64,000 bases of DNA from Chrysomallon squamiferum (GCA_012295275.1 CM022666.1:1607723-1671722), one strand, 5' to 3'. Shown: positions 11,416 through 22,609, counted from the first letter of the stretch. Notes: a model not told the origin generated them from the sequence alone. Numbers and translations are program-made.

Positions 11416-12198
11416 TGTTTCTAAGATGTTCATATATGACGTAATAAACCAGTCCTTGACCGATCCTTTACCTCAATGTCCTGAGGTTTACCTTGACCCA
11501 TCCGGATATTCGATGACGTCAGTTAGAATCATATATGTTGAACTAAATCTTTATTTTGTTATTTAATCCTTTGTGGGGTTGTTGTTTCTCTAAGTTTTGC
11601 CTTCAAAGATTTGTCTAGTGCTAAACTCCACACAGACTACAAGTCATGATTCGCCAAGCATACCGCACTGTTATATCTCGATTTAACTCTTCTTACTTTT
11701 TTTTTTTTTTTTCTTTCGTTTCTCATTAGAATTCATTTCTCATGAGAAAGAAGCAATACATATATAGGTTGTAGCGACAGAATCATTTTAAATGTTCAGT
11801 TACCTCACGTTTTCCGTAAAGCAGTGGCGAACCTTTGATGTGGCAATGTGTGACATCGTGTGCTGGGCACCTGGTGTCAGCCGCGTGGTCTGTGACGCAG
11901 GTTGAGCGAATGGAATTAAATGGTTCAGTGAATGGAATTAAATTTCTATCTTAGATAAAGATACAGATAATTAATTAATCATGAAAAGATACTGTTATAA
12001 ACATTTAATCTGCTTAATAGAATAAAATTACAGTATTTGATTTCGTGATCACGGTTTGCTACCAGCACCAATTCAGATAAAAAATATTAAAATCGACAAC
12101 GGCAAAGTTATTGATAATATTTCCACAAACGAAACGAAATACATGATCTACATTAATTATTAGTTCTCGACGTAAAAATGCTAACCCTTTTTTAATGC
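10886..12198. repeat. Tandem pair, first unit (partner 12,516-13,809)
   Basis: Collinear with the second unit from TATGAGTAAACGTAATTTC to GACGTAAAAATGCT. It holds GC-richer arms, (ATT)n tracts at 11,228-11,283 and 11,370-11,415, a 19-bp perfect inverted pair (11,345-11,363 and 11,529-11,547), and two TGACGTCA palindromes (11,361 and 11,514). No ORF is preserved in both units. Confidence 0.85.
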
Positions 12199-12726
12199 CT
12201 GGAAAATATTGGTGTTTTTTTTTATTTCTTTTCTTTTTTTTTCTTTTTTTATGAAAACATATTTAGTAAACATATTACTGGATCACTAAGCTGAAATATT
12301 TGCTTTCCTTATGTTGCTTTCTTTCATAATTACACTGTGACGAATGAAAATTATGAACATTTTGTTAGGTATGTATGTATGTATGTATGCATGTACGTAT
12401 CTATGTATGTATGTATGTATGTATGTATGTATGTATGTATGTATGTATGTATGTATGTATGTATGTATGTATGTATGTATTTGTGTCTATACGAGTACAT
12501 AGTATTGTCTTAAAGTTACTATGAGTAAACGTAATTTCAGACTAATTGAAATCCAGCCTGAAATATCTGTCTGTGAAACTGAGGCTGCAGACAGGAACGG
12601 AAAACATCGTCTGCTGACAGCGCTGAAACTGAGTCACTGACCACGCAGCTGACACCAGGTGCCCAGCACACGTTGTCACACGATGCCACATCATAGGTTC
12701 GCCACTGCTTCACGGAAAACGTGAGG
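11803..12726. mobile_element. Foldback-like element with inverted arms of about 105 bp
   Basis: The left arm 11,803-11,907 and right arm 12,620-12,726 are reverse complements with a small number of mismatches. Both carry CAGTGGCGAACC, 19 bp in from the arm edge. Additional arms at 10,989-11,093 and 13,425-13,519 extend the alternating pattern. The interior has no transposase. CAGTGGCG resembles termini of hAT-like DNA transposons, but flanking direct duplications are not visible, so the class is uncertain. Confidence 0.5.
12361..12482. repeat. (ATGT)n microsatellite
   Basis: About 120 bp of tetranucleotide repeat lying within the foldback interior, just before the second tandem unit. Confidence 0.95.
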
Positions 12727-12975
12727 ACGAAATCGTGGTGATACTGATGTAAGCTAAATTTCAAACAGCTGACACATGCTTTGCAGACGTGAACACGCAA
12801 CGGATGAAGGTAATAATAACTGTAACCGAAAAGGATACTGGAATAGTTTATAAATATTTATTACTATTATTATTATTATTTCTTTCTTTCTTTCTTATTT
12901 TCATTTTAAACCCGTAATATAATTTACTTCATGTAAAAATAAAGTTTTTAGTTCAACATATATGTTATTTTTATA

Positions 12976-13029
<54 letters not shown>

Positions 13030-13809
13030 TGTTTCACAGATGTTCATATATGACGTAATAAACCAGTGCTTGACCGATCCTTTACCTCCATGTCCTGAGG
13101 TTTACCTTGACCCATCCGGATATTCGATGACGTCAGTTAGAGTCATATATGTTGAACTAAATCTTTATTTTGTTATTTAATCCGTTGTAAGGTTGTGGTT
13201 TCTCTAAGTTTTGCCTTCAATGATTTGTCTAGTGCTAAACTCCACACAGTCTACAACTCGTGATTCGCCAAGCATACCGCACTGTTATATCTCGATTTAA
13301 CTCTTCTTACTTTTTTTTTTTTTTCTTTCGTTTCTCATTAGAATTCATTTCTCATGAGAGAGAAGCAATACATATATAGGTTGTAGCGACAGAATCATTT
13401 TAAATGTTCAGTTACCTCACGTTTTCCGTAGAGCAGTGGCGAACCTTTGATGTGGCAATGTGTGACATCGTGTGCTGGGCACCTGGTGTCAGCCGCGTGG
13501 TCTGTGACGCAGGTTGAGCGAATGGAATTAAATGGTTCAGTGAATGGAATTAAATTTCTATCTTAGATAAAGATACAGATAATTAATTAATCATGAAAAG
13601 ATACTGTTATAAACATTTAATCTGCTTAATAGAATAAAATTACAGTATTTGAATTCGTGATCACGGTTTGCTACCAGCACCAATTCAGATAAAAAATATT
13701 AAAATCGACAACGGCAAAGTTATTGATAATATTTCCACAAACGAAACGAAATACATGATCTACATTAATTATTAGTTTTCGACGTAAAAATGCTTACCCT
13801 TTTTTAATG
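12516..13809. repeat. Tandem pair, second unit
   Basis: Homologous to 10,886-12,198. It has one TGACGTCA (13,128) where the first unit has two, and a longer (ATT)n at 12,975-13,028. It ends abruptly at TTTTTTAATGC, where it joins leader sequence of a 62-codon unit. The 87-codon minus frame (12,537-12,800) is not open in the first unit. Confidence 0.85.
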
Positions 13810-13885
13810 CGATAGACATTATTACAGTATGAGCTGATATCTTCAAGTGCAAAGATTTGTTACAGCAAGTGGAAGAGCTCTGCAA

Positions 13886-13923
13886 GGAATGAAGTCTCTC
13901 AGTGTCTGTGGTCTGTATTTATA
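13886..13923 (-). promoter_or_regulatory. Orphan TATA plus initiator core promoter
   Basis: TATAAATA lies at 13,916-13,923 and TCATTCC at 13,886-13,892. A short leader remnant to about 13,810 follows, with an internal deletion and no ORF, because the tandem pair has been joined at the leader. Confidence 0.55.
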
Positions 13924-14052
13924 GACATTTTACTGAAATCCGGACAGCGTGATGGGAAAACGTGAGTTAGATTCGTTTGAAAGACTGAACGAGACACCTG
14001 TCTGGGTCACGTTGCAAGAAAACAACGAAAAAGATTTCGTCTTCCCCTTCTT

Positions 14053-14097
14053 CTTCTTCTTATTATTATTATTACTATTATTATTATTATAATTATA

Positions 14098-14148
<51 letters not shown>

Positions 14149-14175
14149 ATTATAAGAATAATAATAATAAAAAAA
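14053..14175. repeat. (ATT)n trinucleotide tract
   Basis: About 120 bp of ATT with AATT interruptions, next to the promoter-distal block at 13,930-14,050. Confidence 0.95.
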
Positions 14176-14239
14176 GTCAAGTTGATCAGTCACAAGGTGC
14201 TTTGCGTTTATGTATCCCTGGAGATGAACTTTAGTCATT

Positions 14240-15500
14240 TTCCACCTGCGGAATCCAGACCAATTGCGGAATAATTATATATGTAATATTTTACGTCATG
14301 ACGGTACAGGTTACCGTGGAAACGTGTCGAAAACGTTATTACTTTAGCACGTGTATTTACACGGGCTGGTCATTTAGCTATGGCGCAGACGTATCATTGA
14401 TGACTGTACAATACAGGTGACAATACAGGTGACAATACAGGTGACAATACAGGTGACCTTGGAAACGTTACACTACCTTGATTTACTCTTTGTTACTGTA
14501 GTCTAATAAAAAAAAAAAATAATAATAATAATACAATCCACTAAATTCCTAAATATGTTATGTTTACTATTTAAATTAAAGTGATTTATTTTACAACTGT
14601 CTGGACGTTTTTTTTCCCCCATGAACGTATTATATAATACAAGCATTCTGATCAAAGCTTAAGAATCAGATATGTGTTAGTTTCCTCAGAGATTCACACT
14701 GAGTTTTTTAGACAATTTTATCATTTCAAATAGGTCACAGCTGTTTAGTATTTTATAATCCGGTTTTTCTATTCACACCATCATTTAAACATATTAATGA
14801 AATACTCTGACTTTACAACACTTTACATTTAAACCGATGTAGACACATTTAACTAATTGTATGGTTGGTAATGTTACTGATACTTTTAACGAATAATACA
14901 GATGATTCAACCTTAATCAGTCGTTGATATTGATAAACTCATTTATTTATTTATTTATTTATTTTTATTCGTAAATAAATACAAACGTTCATACATACAA
15001 ACACACACACACATGCACACATACACATAAACATACACACAAGCATACCTTGTCAACTGTTGGTCACAGATCTATGCTTATTTATTCATTACAATATTAC
15101 TTAAATAATTATCTAATGAAGGCGAAGAAGAAGAAATGATCACAGCTTCACAGCTAAGTAAAACATTTCAAAACATTAATTAATTTCTGCGGAGGGGGGG
15201 TAATTTAGTTTACTGTTTAGTACAGAATTAAATTTCAGTATTTATTATTATTATTTTTTTTTTTTTATGCTACTTTCTTCAAATGATGTTTCTGTGATCT
15301 GATAACTTTTTTAAAAACAGTGAAGTCTATGTTTTATTTATTTTTTTTTTTTTTTTACTAAAAATAAAATCACGTTACAACATTTATATGAAACACTTCA
15401 GCAGTCAAAATTTAATATTTTCGATTAATTCTATCGAAAACATTCTTTGAAAAAAAAAAATCATCATTTCTCTCATATTATTTTCAGTTATAAACACATG
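14240..15500. other. Long-unit insert, no gene
   Basis: This insert is absent from short 1.83-kb units. It recurs inverted at 35.6-36.8 and 38.4-39.8 kb and direct at 44.3-45.9 kb. It includes three or four copies of GTGACAATACAG (14,410-14,455), a TTTA tract (14,940-14,970), CA/CATA repeats (15,000-15,045), and several poly-T and poly-A runs. I see no conserved ORF. Confidence 0.6.
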
Positions 15501-16198
15501 TTTAACATGTCTATTTTTAGACAACTTTATATTCGTATCTTCTTCTGCTTAATAAAAATATTTTAAAAAAATAATAATAATAACAACTCAGATAAGAAAA
15601 TATATACACAAATATGAAACATCGCAAAACTATTTGGGGAGTACTAGTTGGAATGTGAAACAGACTCAGCGCGCTAAAAGTATATTAGTATCTGGAGTTT
15701 AACAGTTCAGAATAATAAAAGTTTAAATTTTAAACGATTTTTCAAAAATATTTGTATTAAGTAATTTATTAAGTATATACAAAATTATTAAATTATATAT
15801 TGTCATTACTATGTTCCAACATAATCGTATTTTTAGTCTATCAGACGATTATAAATTATAATTCTAGTAAAATCGTAAACGTAAATAAAAACAAAGAAGA
15901 AGTATATGAGATTAAAATTAATTTATTAATACTAATTGTTTTAAAAGAATACATTTACAACAGTATTTCTTTTCTTCACATTTTTCAATGTAAGTTTTCA
16001 ACGTTCCGTGTCCGTGTTAATATACAAATGGTTTTGGTCTCAGTGTTGTTTCTTTCGGTCTATATGGTTCGAAATTGGTGGAGATCTTCAATGTGGAGTT
16101 CACTCAGTCTCATGTCTGAAGTGTCCGAAATCAGTTCATGTACATTACGTTTTGTTCCATGTAGTAGAATCAAATTTACGAGATCATGCAATATCTAT
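15501..16198. other. Degenerate 60-codon module and unit tail
   Basis: The 60-codon ORF opening survives as ATG TCT ATT near 15,509 but is interrupted by an early stop and an AAT insertion. The AT-rich tail follows. Confidence 0.5.
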
Positions 16199-16308
16199 GT
16201 TCTGTAGTTGAACAGATAATGTTCTGTAGATGAAGAGATAATGTTCTGTAGTTGAACGCATAATATTCTGTAGTTGAACCGAGAATGTTCTGTACTTCAA
16301 CGGATAAG
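16199..16308 (-). repeat. 22-bp minisatellite, 5 units
   Basis: The units are diverged in the same way as at 9777-9868, showing that the two loci share a recent ancestor. Confidence 0.85.
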
Positions 16309-16356
16309 GTTGTTCAACATCTCTTTTGATCAGAGAGCCTGCTCAGAAGAAGAATT

Positions 16357-16545
16357 TCATTTTCTCTGTGAGTCTTCCTCCTGAATCCCCAATACTGGGA
16401 ATATTTCCCTGTCAGCGACAGAGTGTTCCAAACGATACAATCCTCTGCCGCTTTGAGGCATGTCCACGTCCATAGTGAAGACGTCGTCGTTGTCTTGTGT
16501 GTTGTACTGACAAAGAGTCACTGCTGATGGAAACACGATAGACAT
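16357..16545 (-). CDS. 62-codon conserved ORF, function unknown
   Basis: The ATG is at 16,543-16,545. Distinct residues are Q13, R38, L52 and Q60, all non-synonymous against the reference copy. The R38 change places a charge within the otherwise hydrophobic LYLLEH segment, which suggests relaxed constraint if this is translated. The promoter at 16,649-16,686 is intact. Confidence 0.42.
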   Translation of the reverse strand: MSIVFPSAVTLCQYNTQDNDDVFTMDVDMPQSGRGLYRLEHSVADREIFPVLGIQEEDSQRK

Positions 16546-16648
16546 TATTGCACTATCAGCTGATATATTCAAGGGCAAAGAATTTCGTGAACAAGCAAAG
16601 TGTTGTGAAAGCAAAATGTTTGTTACAGCAAGTGGAAGAGCTCTGCAA

Positions 16649-16686
16649 GGAATGAAGTCTCTCAGTGTCTGTGGTCTGTATTTATA
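16649..16686 (-). promoter_or_regulatory. TATA plus initiator core promoter
   Basis: TATAAATA lies at 16,679-16,686 and TCATTCC at 16,649-16,655. The promoter-distal block is truncated after GATTCACAGAGAC and joins the duplicate at 16,715. Confidence 0.65.
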
Positions 16687-16714
16687 GACATTTTACTGAC
16701 ACCTGGACAGCGTG

Positions 16715-16858
16715 ATGGGAAAACGTGAGTTTGATTCACAGAGACAGAAAGCTAGCCGCGCCACGTTGCAAGAAAACAAATAAAAGTTCCTCTTCTTGTT
16801 TTCTTCTTCTTCTTCTTCTTAATATTATTCTTATTATTCTTATTGACATTACTACTGT

Positions 16859-16900
<42 letters not shown>

Positions 16901-18301
16901 TACTACTACTACTGTTGCAGCTGATACTGCTTTTTCTACTTAATAGTAGAACTTCTATTATAACATTATTAGTACTGTTACTTCACTTACTGGTGCTACT
17001 GCTACTATCACTACTGTTCCTACTACTGCTACTACTACTGTTTAATTAATTAATTACCAAGTCGCATTGATCACAACGTGTTTGTGTTTATATATGTCAA
17101 GATTTCAATTGGAGTCATTTTCCAACTGCGATATCCGGAGGAATAAGGGCAGTTGACGTCCGTGATGACGTTTGTGATGTCGTTTCTGGAATTCGGACTA
17201 CTGTGCCAGTGCGTTCATCCAAATTGATTGTATTCAAAACCTAAAGAGATTTACCTTGTTTTAGTCTTCGATACTGAAGTCTCATCCAAAGAAAGAATCC
17301 ACTAAATTTGTAGATACTTTACGTACGTGCATTTAATATTTAAAATAATAACCTTTAAGTTATTTTGGTATTTTTCAGATGTAGCCAGATGGTGACAGGA
17401 CTTTGTAATACTGTGACACCTGCCTTCCCGAGTGTTTATCTATGTGCAGAATATTCATTCCAAAATACTCAGACGTGTGAAACATCCATATAAATAAATC
17501 TGAAAATGTATCTGAATAAGGGAATTACTTTAAGTTTCTGAAACACTCTTTTCTTGCATTGAACTGTGTTACATTTGTTGTTATATTTATATTTTTAATA
17601 ATTTATAAGACCACATTGATCCCATCTTCTTTTCAGCTATTCCCTCGAAATAAACACACACACACACACACACACACACATTCATAAAAACACACAAACA
17701 CACACAATATCGCTATACATATAGTAGATATATATATGGTGAGGTAAATTACCTCGTAAATATTAATGTAGACACACACACACAAACACATATAAATATT
17801 TATGAGTTAATATACACTACCATAAAAATATATATTTTTCATACGAAATACCAGAGTTCCTTTACACCATTGTGCAGATACATATTTTGTTTATTTTCAA
17901 ATTTATTTATTTATTTATTTTATTCTGAACAACGCTACAGAACTGTGTTATTGTGAAATGTGTCGTCATCGTTGTATTGAAAACTGTTGTCGTCATCATT
18001 CTGATGAAAACCTTTCTTTGTCCGCCTTCCAGTTTACGAATGCAGATAATGTATTTATGTTTGTGCTTTTCTTACCTCAGGGTATGTTACACACCAAACA
18101 TAACTCAATGCTAACTGTCAAGAATAACCCATTTGGTGGAAGCTTGTTTTCTCTCTCGTATCAAATTTTTATAAGAAAACGTTCGAGTTTTACTTTATAA
18201 TCATTAACGTTAAAATCATTGAAGGCTTTTGTACGCACACTAATAAAGAAGAAGACACACAAAATTATAATAATTTCCTAGACCATGTGTTAGTTTCAGC
18301 A
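16715..18301. repeat. Segmental duplicate of 6930-8520
   Basis: It is near-identical to 6930-8520 but ends sharply at TTAGTTTCAGCAGTA. There the older copy continues with TAAGAAACAAC while this one jumps to the TGCTTATATC module. This is the left strand-switch point. Confidence 0.8.
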
Positions 18302-18545
18302 GTATGCTTATATCTATCTTCCTCTTTTAAAAAATGTGTCTTTCTTAGTTACCGGGGTTCTTTTTGTCGAGCTTTATTTTTTTTTTTATTTTTTTTTTTT
18401 TTGGATCTTTTACACACATGGCAGCTGCTAAAAAATTATCACCATTGGTCACCATAATATTCATCTGAGATAAAACATATGTGCGTTCGTGTATTGGTAT
18501 CTACGTGTGCGTGTATCTATGGATACGTTGTATATATGTAACTAG
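18302..18545 (+). repeat. TGCTTATATC module
   Basis: The order is a pyrimidine-rich start, ACCGGGGTT, a poly-T run, GGCAGCTGCTAAAAAATTAT, and a GTGCGTGTAT passage leading into (GTAT)n. Related copies lie at 21,711, 24,727 and 29,290. It could be a non-autonomous interspersed repeat. No ends or coding sequence are evident. Confidence 0.7.
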
Positions 18546-18700
18546 GTATGTATGTATGTATGTATGTATGTATGTATGTATGTATGTATGTATGTATGTA
18601 TGTATGTATGTATGTATGTATGTATGTATGTATGTATGTATGTATGTATGTATGTATGTACGTATGTATATATGTATGCAGGTATGTATGTATGTACGTT
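18546..18700. repeat. (GTAT)n microsatellite
   Basis: About 115 bp are pure, then interrupted copies follow to about 18,700. It always follows the TGCTTATATC module. Confidence 0.95.
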
Positions 18701-18839
18701 TGTGTATATGTATATCTATGTATTGTTTGTGTATTTATTTTGTATATAACGTGCATGTTTATTTTAAATATTATTATTGTTATTAATTAAATTATTATTA
18801 TGTATTATTATGTGCATGTGTGTCATTGATTATTTTTAA

Positions 18840-18840
18840 A

Positions 18841-18874
<34 letters not shown>

Positions 18875-19022
18875 TTGTTTTAAATGTTTTGGTTTTTTGA
18901 TATTACTCACATACTACAGTATTGATATTACACACTACAAATACTAGTAGCAGCAGCAACAGCAACACCAAAAGTCGTAATAGTAGCAGTAGAAGTAATA
19001 ATAATAATAACAGCGATAGCAG

Positions 19023-19110
<88 letters not shown>

Positions 19111-19130
19111 ACGAAAAAGGGGAAGACGAA
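18840..19130. repeat. Trinucleotide tracts upstream of a promoter
   Basis: ATT at 18,840-18,872, then CAGCAGCAACAGCAACACC-type sequence at 18,950-18,970, CAA at 19,021-19,050, AAT at 19,050-19,081, and GAA at 19,081-19,110. The predicted Ser/Asn/Lys-rich frame is a repeat translation. Confidence 0.9.
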
Positions 19131-19242
19131 ATCTTTTTCCTTGTTTTCTTCCAACGTGACTCAGACAGGTGTCTCATTCATTCTTTCAAACGAATCAAAC
19201 TCATGTTCTCCCGTCACGCTGTCGTGATGTCCGTGAAATGAC

Positions 19243-19280
19243 TATAAATACAGACCACAGACACTGAGAGACTTCATTCC
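19243..19280 (+). promoter_or_regulatory. TATA plus initiator core promoter
   Basis: TATAAATA lies at 19,243-19,250 and TCATTCC at 19,274-19,280, giving a predicted start near A19,276. This is the first plus-strand unit after the switch point. Confidence 0.65.
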
Positions 19281-19383
19281 TTGCAGAGCTCTTCCACTTG
19301 CTGTAACAAACATTTTGCTTTCACAACACTTTGCTTGTTCACGGAAATCTTTGCACTTGAATATATCAGCTCATACTGTAATA

Positions 19384-19572
19384 ATGTCTATCGTGTTTCC
19401 ATCAGGAGTGACTCTTTGTCTGTACAACACACAAGACAACGACGACGTCTTCACTATGGACGTATACATGCGTCAAAGCGGCAGAAGATTGAATCTTTTG
19501 GAACACTCTGTCGCTGACAGGGAAATATTCCCAGTATCGCGGATTCAGGAGGAAGACTCACACAGAAAATGA
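19384..19572 (+). CDS. 62-codon conserved ORF, diverged subfamily
   Basis: The ORF starts at ATG 19,384 with ATA before it. It shares a set of changes with the copy at 22,713: G8, Y28, R30, R35, N37 and R53, plus a synonymous GTA at Val27. Seven amino-acid changes against one silent change is the opposite of what purifying selection would leave. The set adds several positive charges and loses an acidic one. Confidence 0.42.
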   Translation: MSIVFPSGVTLCLYNTQDNDDVFTMDVYMRQSGRRLNLLEHSVADREIFPVSRIQEEDSHRK

Positions 19573-19621
19573 AATTCTTCTTGTCAGCAGGCTCTGTGAT
19601 CAAAAGACACGATGAACAACC

Positions 19622-19815
19622 TTATCGGTTCAGCTACAGAATATTATCGGTTCAACTACAGAACATTATCTGTTCAACCACAGAACATTATCGGATCAAC
19701 TACAGAACATTATCGGATCAACTACAGAACATTATCTGTCCAACTACAGAACTTTATCTGTCCAACTACAGAACATTATCTGTTCAACTACAGAACATTA
19801 TCGGTTCAACCACAG
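19622..19815 (+). repeat. 22-bp minisatellite, about 9 units
   Basis: Units alternate ATTATCTGTTCAAC and ATTATCGGATCAAC or ATTATCGGTTCAAC variants. The array is open in all three forward frames. Confidence 0.9.
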
Positions 19816-20433
19816 ACGTAGAAAATGCATGATTTCACGTAAATTTAGTTTTACCAATTCGGACAAAATTCTGCAGCCAACGATTGAATAAGAAAAGTAC
19901 ATCAACTAATTTCGGACACTTCAGACATAGGACAAACCAAAATCCTCATTGAAGTTCTTCACCAGTTTGGTACCCGAATTCCATCTTGCTCATGGACCAA
20001 ACTAAAACAACACTGAGATCAAAACCATTTGTATATTAACACGGACACCGAAAGTTGAAAACTCACATTGAAAAACGTAAAAAAAAGAAATACTGTTGTA
20101 AATGTATTCTTTTAAAACAATTAGTATTAATAAATTAATATTAATCTCATACACTTGTTTGTTTTTATATATGCTTATGCTTTAACTAAAATTATTTATC
20201 AACTTAAGAAAATTGTGTTTGGAATTCCCTTTCATTTTATCATTCTCTCTTTCTATCTTGTGTGTTGTACTGACAAAGAGTAACTGAAAACTCCAGTTTG
20301 ATCGTTTATGTTGGAAAGCAGTACAATTTATAATTTAATAATTTTTATATACTTAATAAATTATTTAATACAAATATTTAAAAAAAAAAAAATTATATAC
20401 GACTGACATTTAAAATGTTATTATTCTGAACTG
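19816..20433. other. AT-rich unit tail, no gene
   Basis: It contains the conserved ATTAATAAATTAATATTAAT block, which includes an AATAAA hexamer near 20,128, a plausible but weak polyadenylation signal for the 62-codon transcript. Confidence 0.5.
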
Positions 20434-20616
20434 TTAAACTGCAGAAACTAATATACCTTTAGGACGCTGAGTCTGTTTCCAATTCCAACTAGTACTCCTC
20501 AAATAGTTTTTCGATATTACATATTTGTGTATGTATTTTCTTATCTCAGCTTCTTTTTGAAATATTTGTATTAAGCAGATGAAAATACAAAGGTAAAGTT
20601 GTCTAAAAACAGACAT
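20434..20616 (-). other. 60-codon conserved ORF module
   Basis: MSVFRQLYLCIF start, with A23, I34, K36, R40 and W46. It is identical at protein level to 28,027-28,209. It is convergent with the 62-codon ORF at 19,384. Confidence 0.25.
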
Positions 20617-20749
20617 CTTAAACGTGAATTATTACACATTTAATTATACGGCTATTAGTCTGAATTCTGCAGTTGGAAAATGACTAAAGTTCATCTCCAG
20701 GGATATAGAAACACAAAACACGGTGTCATTGACCAACTTTATTAAAATA

Positions 20750-20752
20750 TTA

Positions 20753-20817
<65 letters not shown>

Positions 20818-21060
20818 TTTTTTTTTTTTTTGGTTTTTTTTTGATATTTTGATATTACACATACTACAGTATTGATATTACACACTACAAATACTAGTAG
20901 CAGCAGTAACAGCAACACCAGCAGTCGTAGTAGTAGTAGTAGCAGTAATAATAATAACAACAGCAGCAGCAGCAGCAACAACAACAACAACAACAATAAG
21001 AAGAAGAAGAAGAAGAAAAAGAAGAAGAAGAAGAAGAAGAACAAGAACAAGAACAAGACA
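20750..21060. repeat. (ATT)n, poly-T and CAG/CAA/GAA trinucleotide tracts
   Basis: ATT at 20,750-20,815, poly-T at 20,818-20,830, degenerate AGT/GCA at 20,925-20,980, CAA at 20,976-20,996, and GAA at 20,997-21,040. Confidence 0.9.
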
Positions 21061-21140
21061 AGAACGCAATCTTTTTTCTTCTTTTCTTGCAACAACAATA
21101 AACGAGTCTAACTAAGTCAAGAACATGTTCGTGTAATGAC

Positions 21141-21454
21141 TATAAATACAGACCAAGACACTGAGAGAGAGAGAGAGATTTTGCTTTCTGAGAAGAGAGA
21201 AGAGAGAAGACGAAGAGAAAAGAAAAAAAAGAAATACGCAAACAGAAGAAGAAATAAAAAATAGATATATGGAAAGTGAGGAAGAAAGAAGAAAGAGAGA
21301 GGGATGGATGGGTGGAAGGAGGGAGAGAAGGAGAGAGAGACAGACAGAGAGAAATAAATAGAGAAAGAAAAAGAAAGACTGAACATTTTAAAAGAGGTAG
21401 GGAAATGGACAAGAGAAAGAAAGAGAGAAAACGAAAACAGGGAGATAGAAAACC

Positions 21455-21536
<82 letters not shown>

Positions 21537-21700
21537 GACAGAAGTGGAGAGAAAGAAAGAGAGAGAACAAGAGAAAAAATAAATACGCAAACAGAAGAAG
21601 AAATAAAAAAGAGATATATGGAAAGAGAGGAAGAACGAAGAAAGAGAGAGGGATGGATGGATGGAGGGAGGGAGAGAAGGAGAGAAAGACAGACAGAGAG
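21141..21700 (+). repeat. Purine-rich module inserted into a promoter
   Basis: A TATAAATA (21,141-21,148) is followed by 25 bp of normal sequence, then GAGAGAGA replaces the initiator. About 540 bp of almost pure purine follow, including (GA)n at 21,456-21,532. An internal duplication links 21,225-21,340 with 21,580-21,700. Ser-Leu and Arg-Glu frames are artefacts. Confidence 0.8.
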
Positions 21701-21710
21701 TCTGTTTGTA

Positions 21711-21955
21711 TGCTTATATCTATCTTCCTCTTTTAAAAAATGTGACTTTCTTAGTTACCGGGGTTCTTTTTCTCGAGCTTTATTTTTATTTTTTTTTTTT
21801 TTTTTTTTTTTTTTTCGATCCTTTTCACACATGGCAGCTGCTAAAAAATTATCACCATTGGTCACCATAATATTCATCTGAGATAAAACATATGTGTGTT
21901 CGTGTATTGGTATCTACGTGTGCGTGTATCTATGGATACGTTGTATATATGTAAC
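21711..21955 (+). repeat. TGCTTATATC module
   Basis: Same order as at 18,302 with a longer poly-T (about 21,787-21,815). It joins the purine-rich module on its left. Confidence 0.7.
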
Positions 21956-21956
21956 T

Positions 21957-22060
21957 AGGTATGTATGTAACTATGTATGTATGTATGTATGTATGTATGT
22001 ATGTATGTATGTATGTATGTATGTATGTATGTATGCATGTATGTATGTATGTATGCAGTT
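21957..22060. repeat. (GTAT)n microsatellite
   Basis: About 100 bp followed by GTGTGCATGTGTG sequence that leads into the (ATT)n tract. Confidence 0.95.
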
Positions 22061-22111
22061 TACATATGAATGTGTGCATGTGTGTGCATGTGTATCATTG
22101 ACCAACGTGTT

Positions 22112-22121
22112 TTTTTTTAAA

Positions 22122-22206
<85 letters not shown>

Positions 22207-22396
22207 TTGTTTTAAATGTTTTGGTTTTTTGATATTACTCACATGCTACAGTATTGATATTACAGACTACAAATACTAGTAGCAGCTGGAACAGCAACAC
22301 CAAAAGTCGTAATAGTAGTAATAGCAGTAATGATAATAATAACAGCAATAGCAGCAGCAACAACAACAACAACAACAATAATAATAATAATAATAA

Positions 22397-22427
<31 letters not shown>

Positions 22428-22440
22428 AAGAAGAAGAAGA
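22112..22440. repeat. (ATT)n and CAA/AAT/GAA tracts
   Basis: (ATT)n spans about 22,118-22,203, and CAA, AAT and GAA tracts lie at 22,350-22,440. These sit immediately upstream of the promoter-distal block. Confidence 0.9.
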
Positions 22441-22571
22441 CGAAAAAGGGGAAGACGAAATCTTTTTTCTTGTTTTCTTGCAACGTGACTCAAACAGGTG
22501 TCTCATTCAGTCTTTCAAACGAATCAAACTCATGTTTTCCCGTCACGCTGTCCTGATGTCCGTAAAATGAC

Positions 22572-22609
22572 TATAAATACAGACCACAGACACTGAGAGA
22601 CTTCATTCC
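22572..22609 (+). promoter_or_regulatory. TATA plus initiator core promoter
   Basis: TATAAATA at 22,572-22,579, TCATTCC at 22,603-22,609. Confidence 0.65.

Noticed and set aside
12537-12800. 87-codon minus-strand ORF in the GC-richer foldback arm
   Set aside because: It reads smoothly, but the first tandem unit and the opposite arms do not keep it open.
14405-14460. Possible CRISPR-like array of GTGACAATACAG units
   Set aside because: The units are adjacent with no spacers. It is a short tandem repeat in animal DNA.
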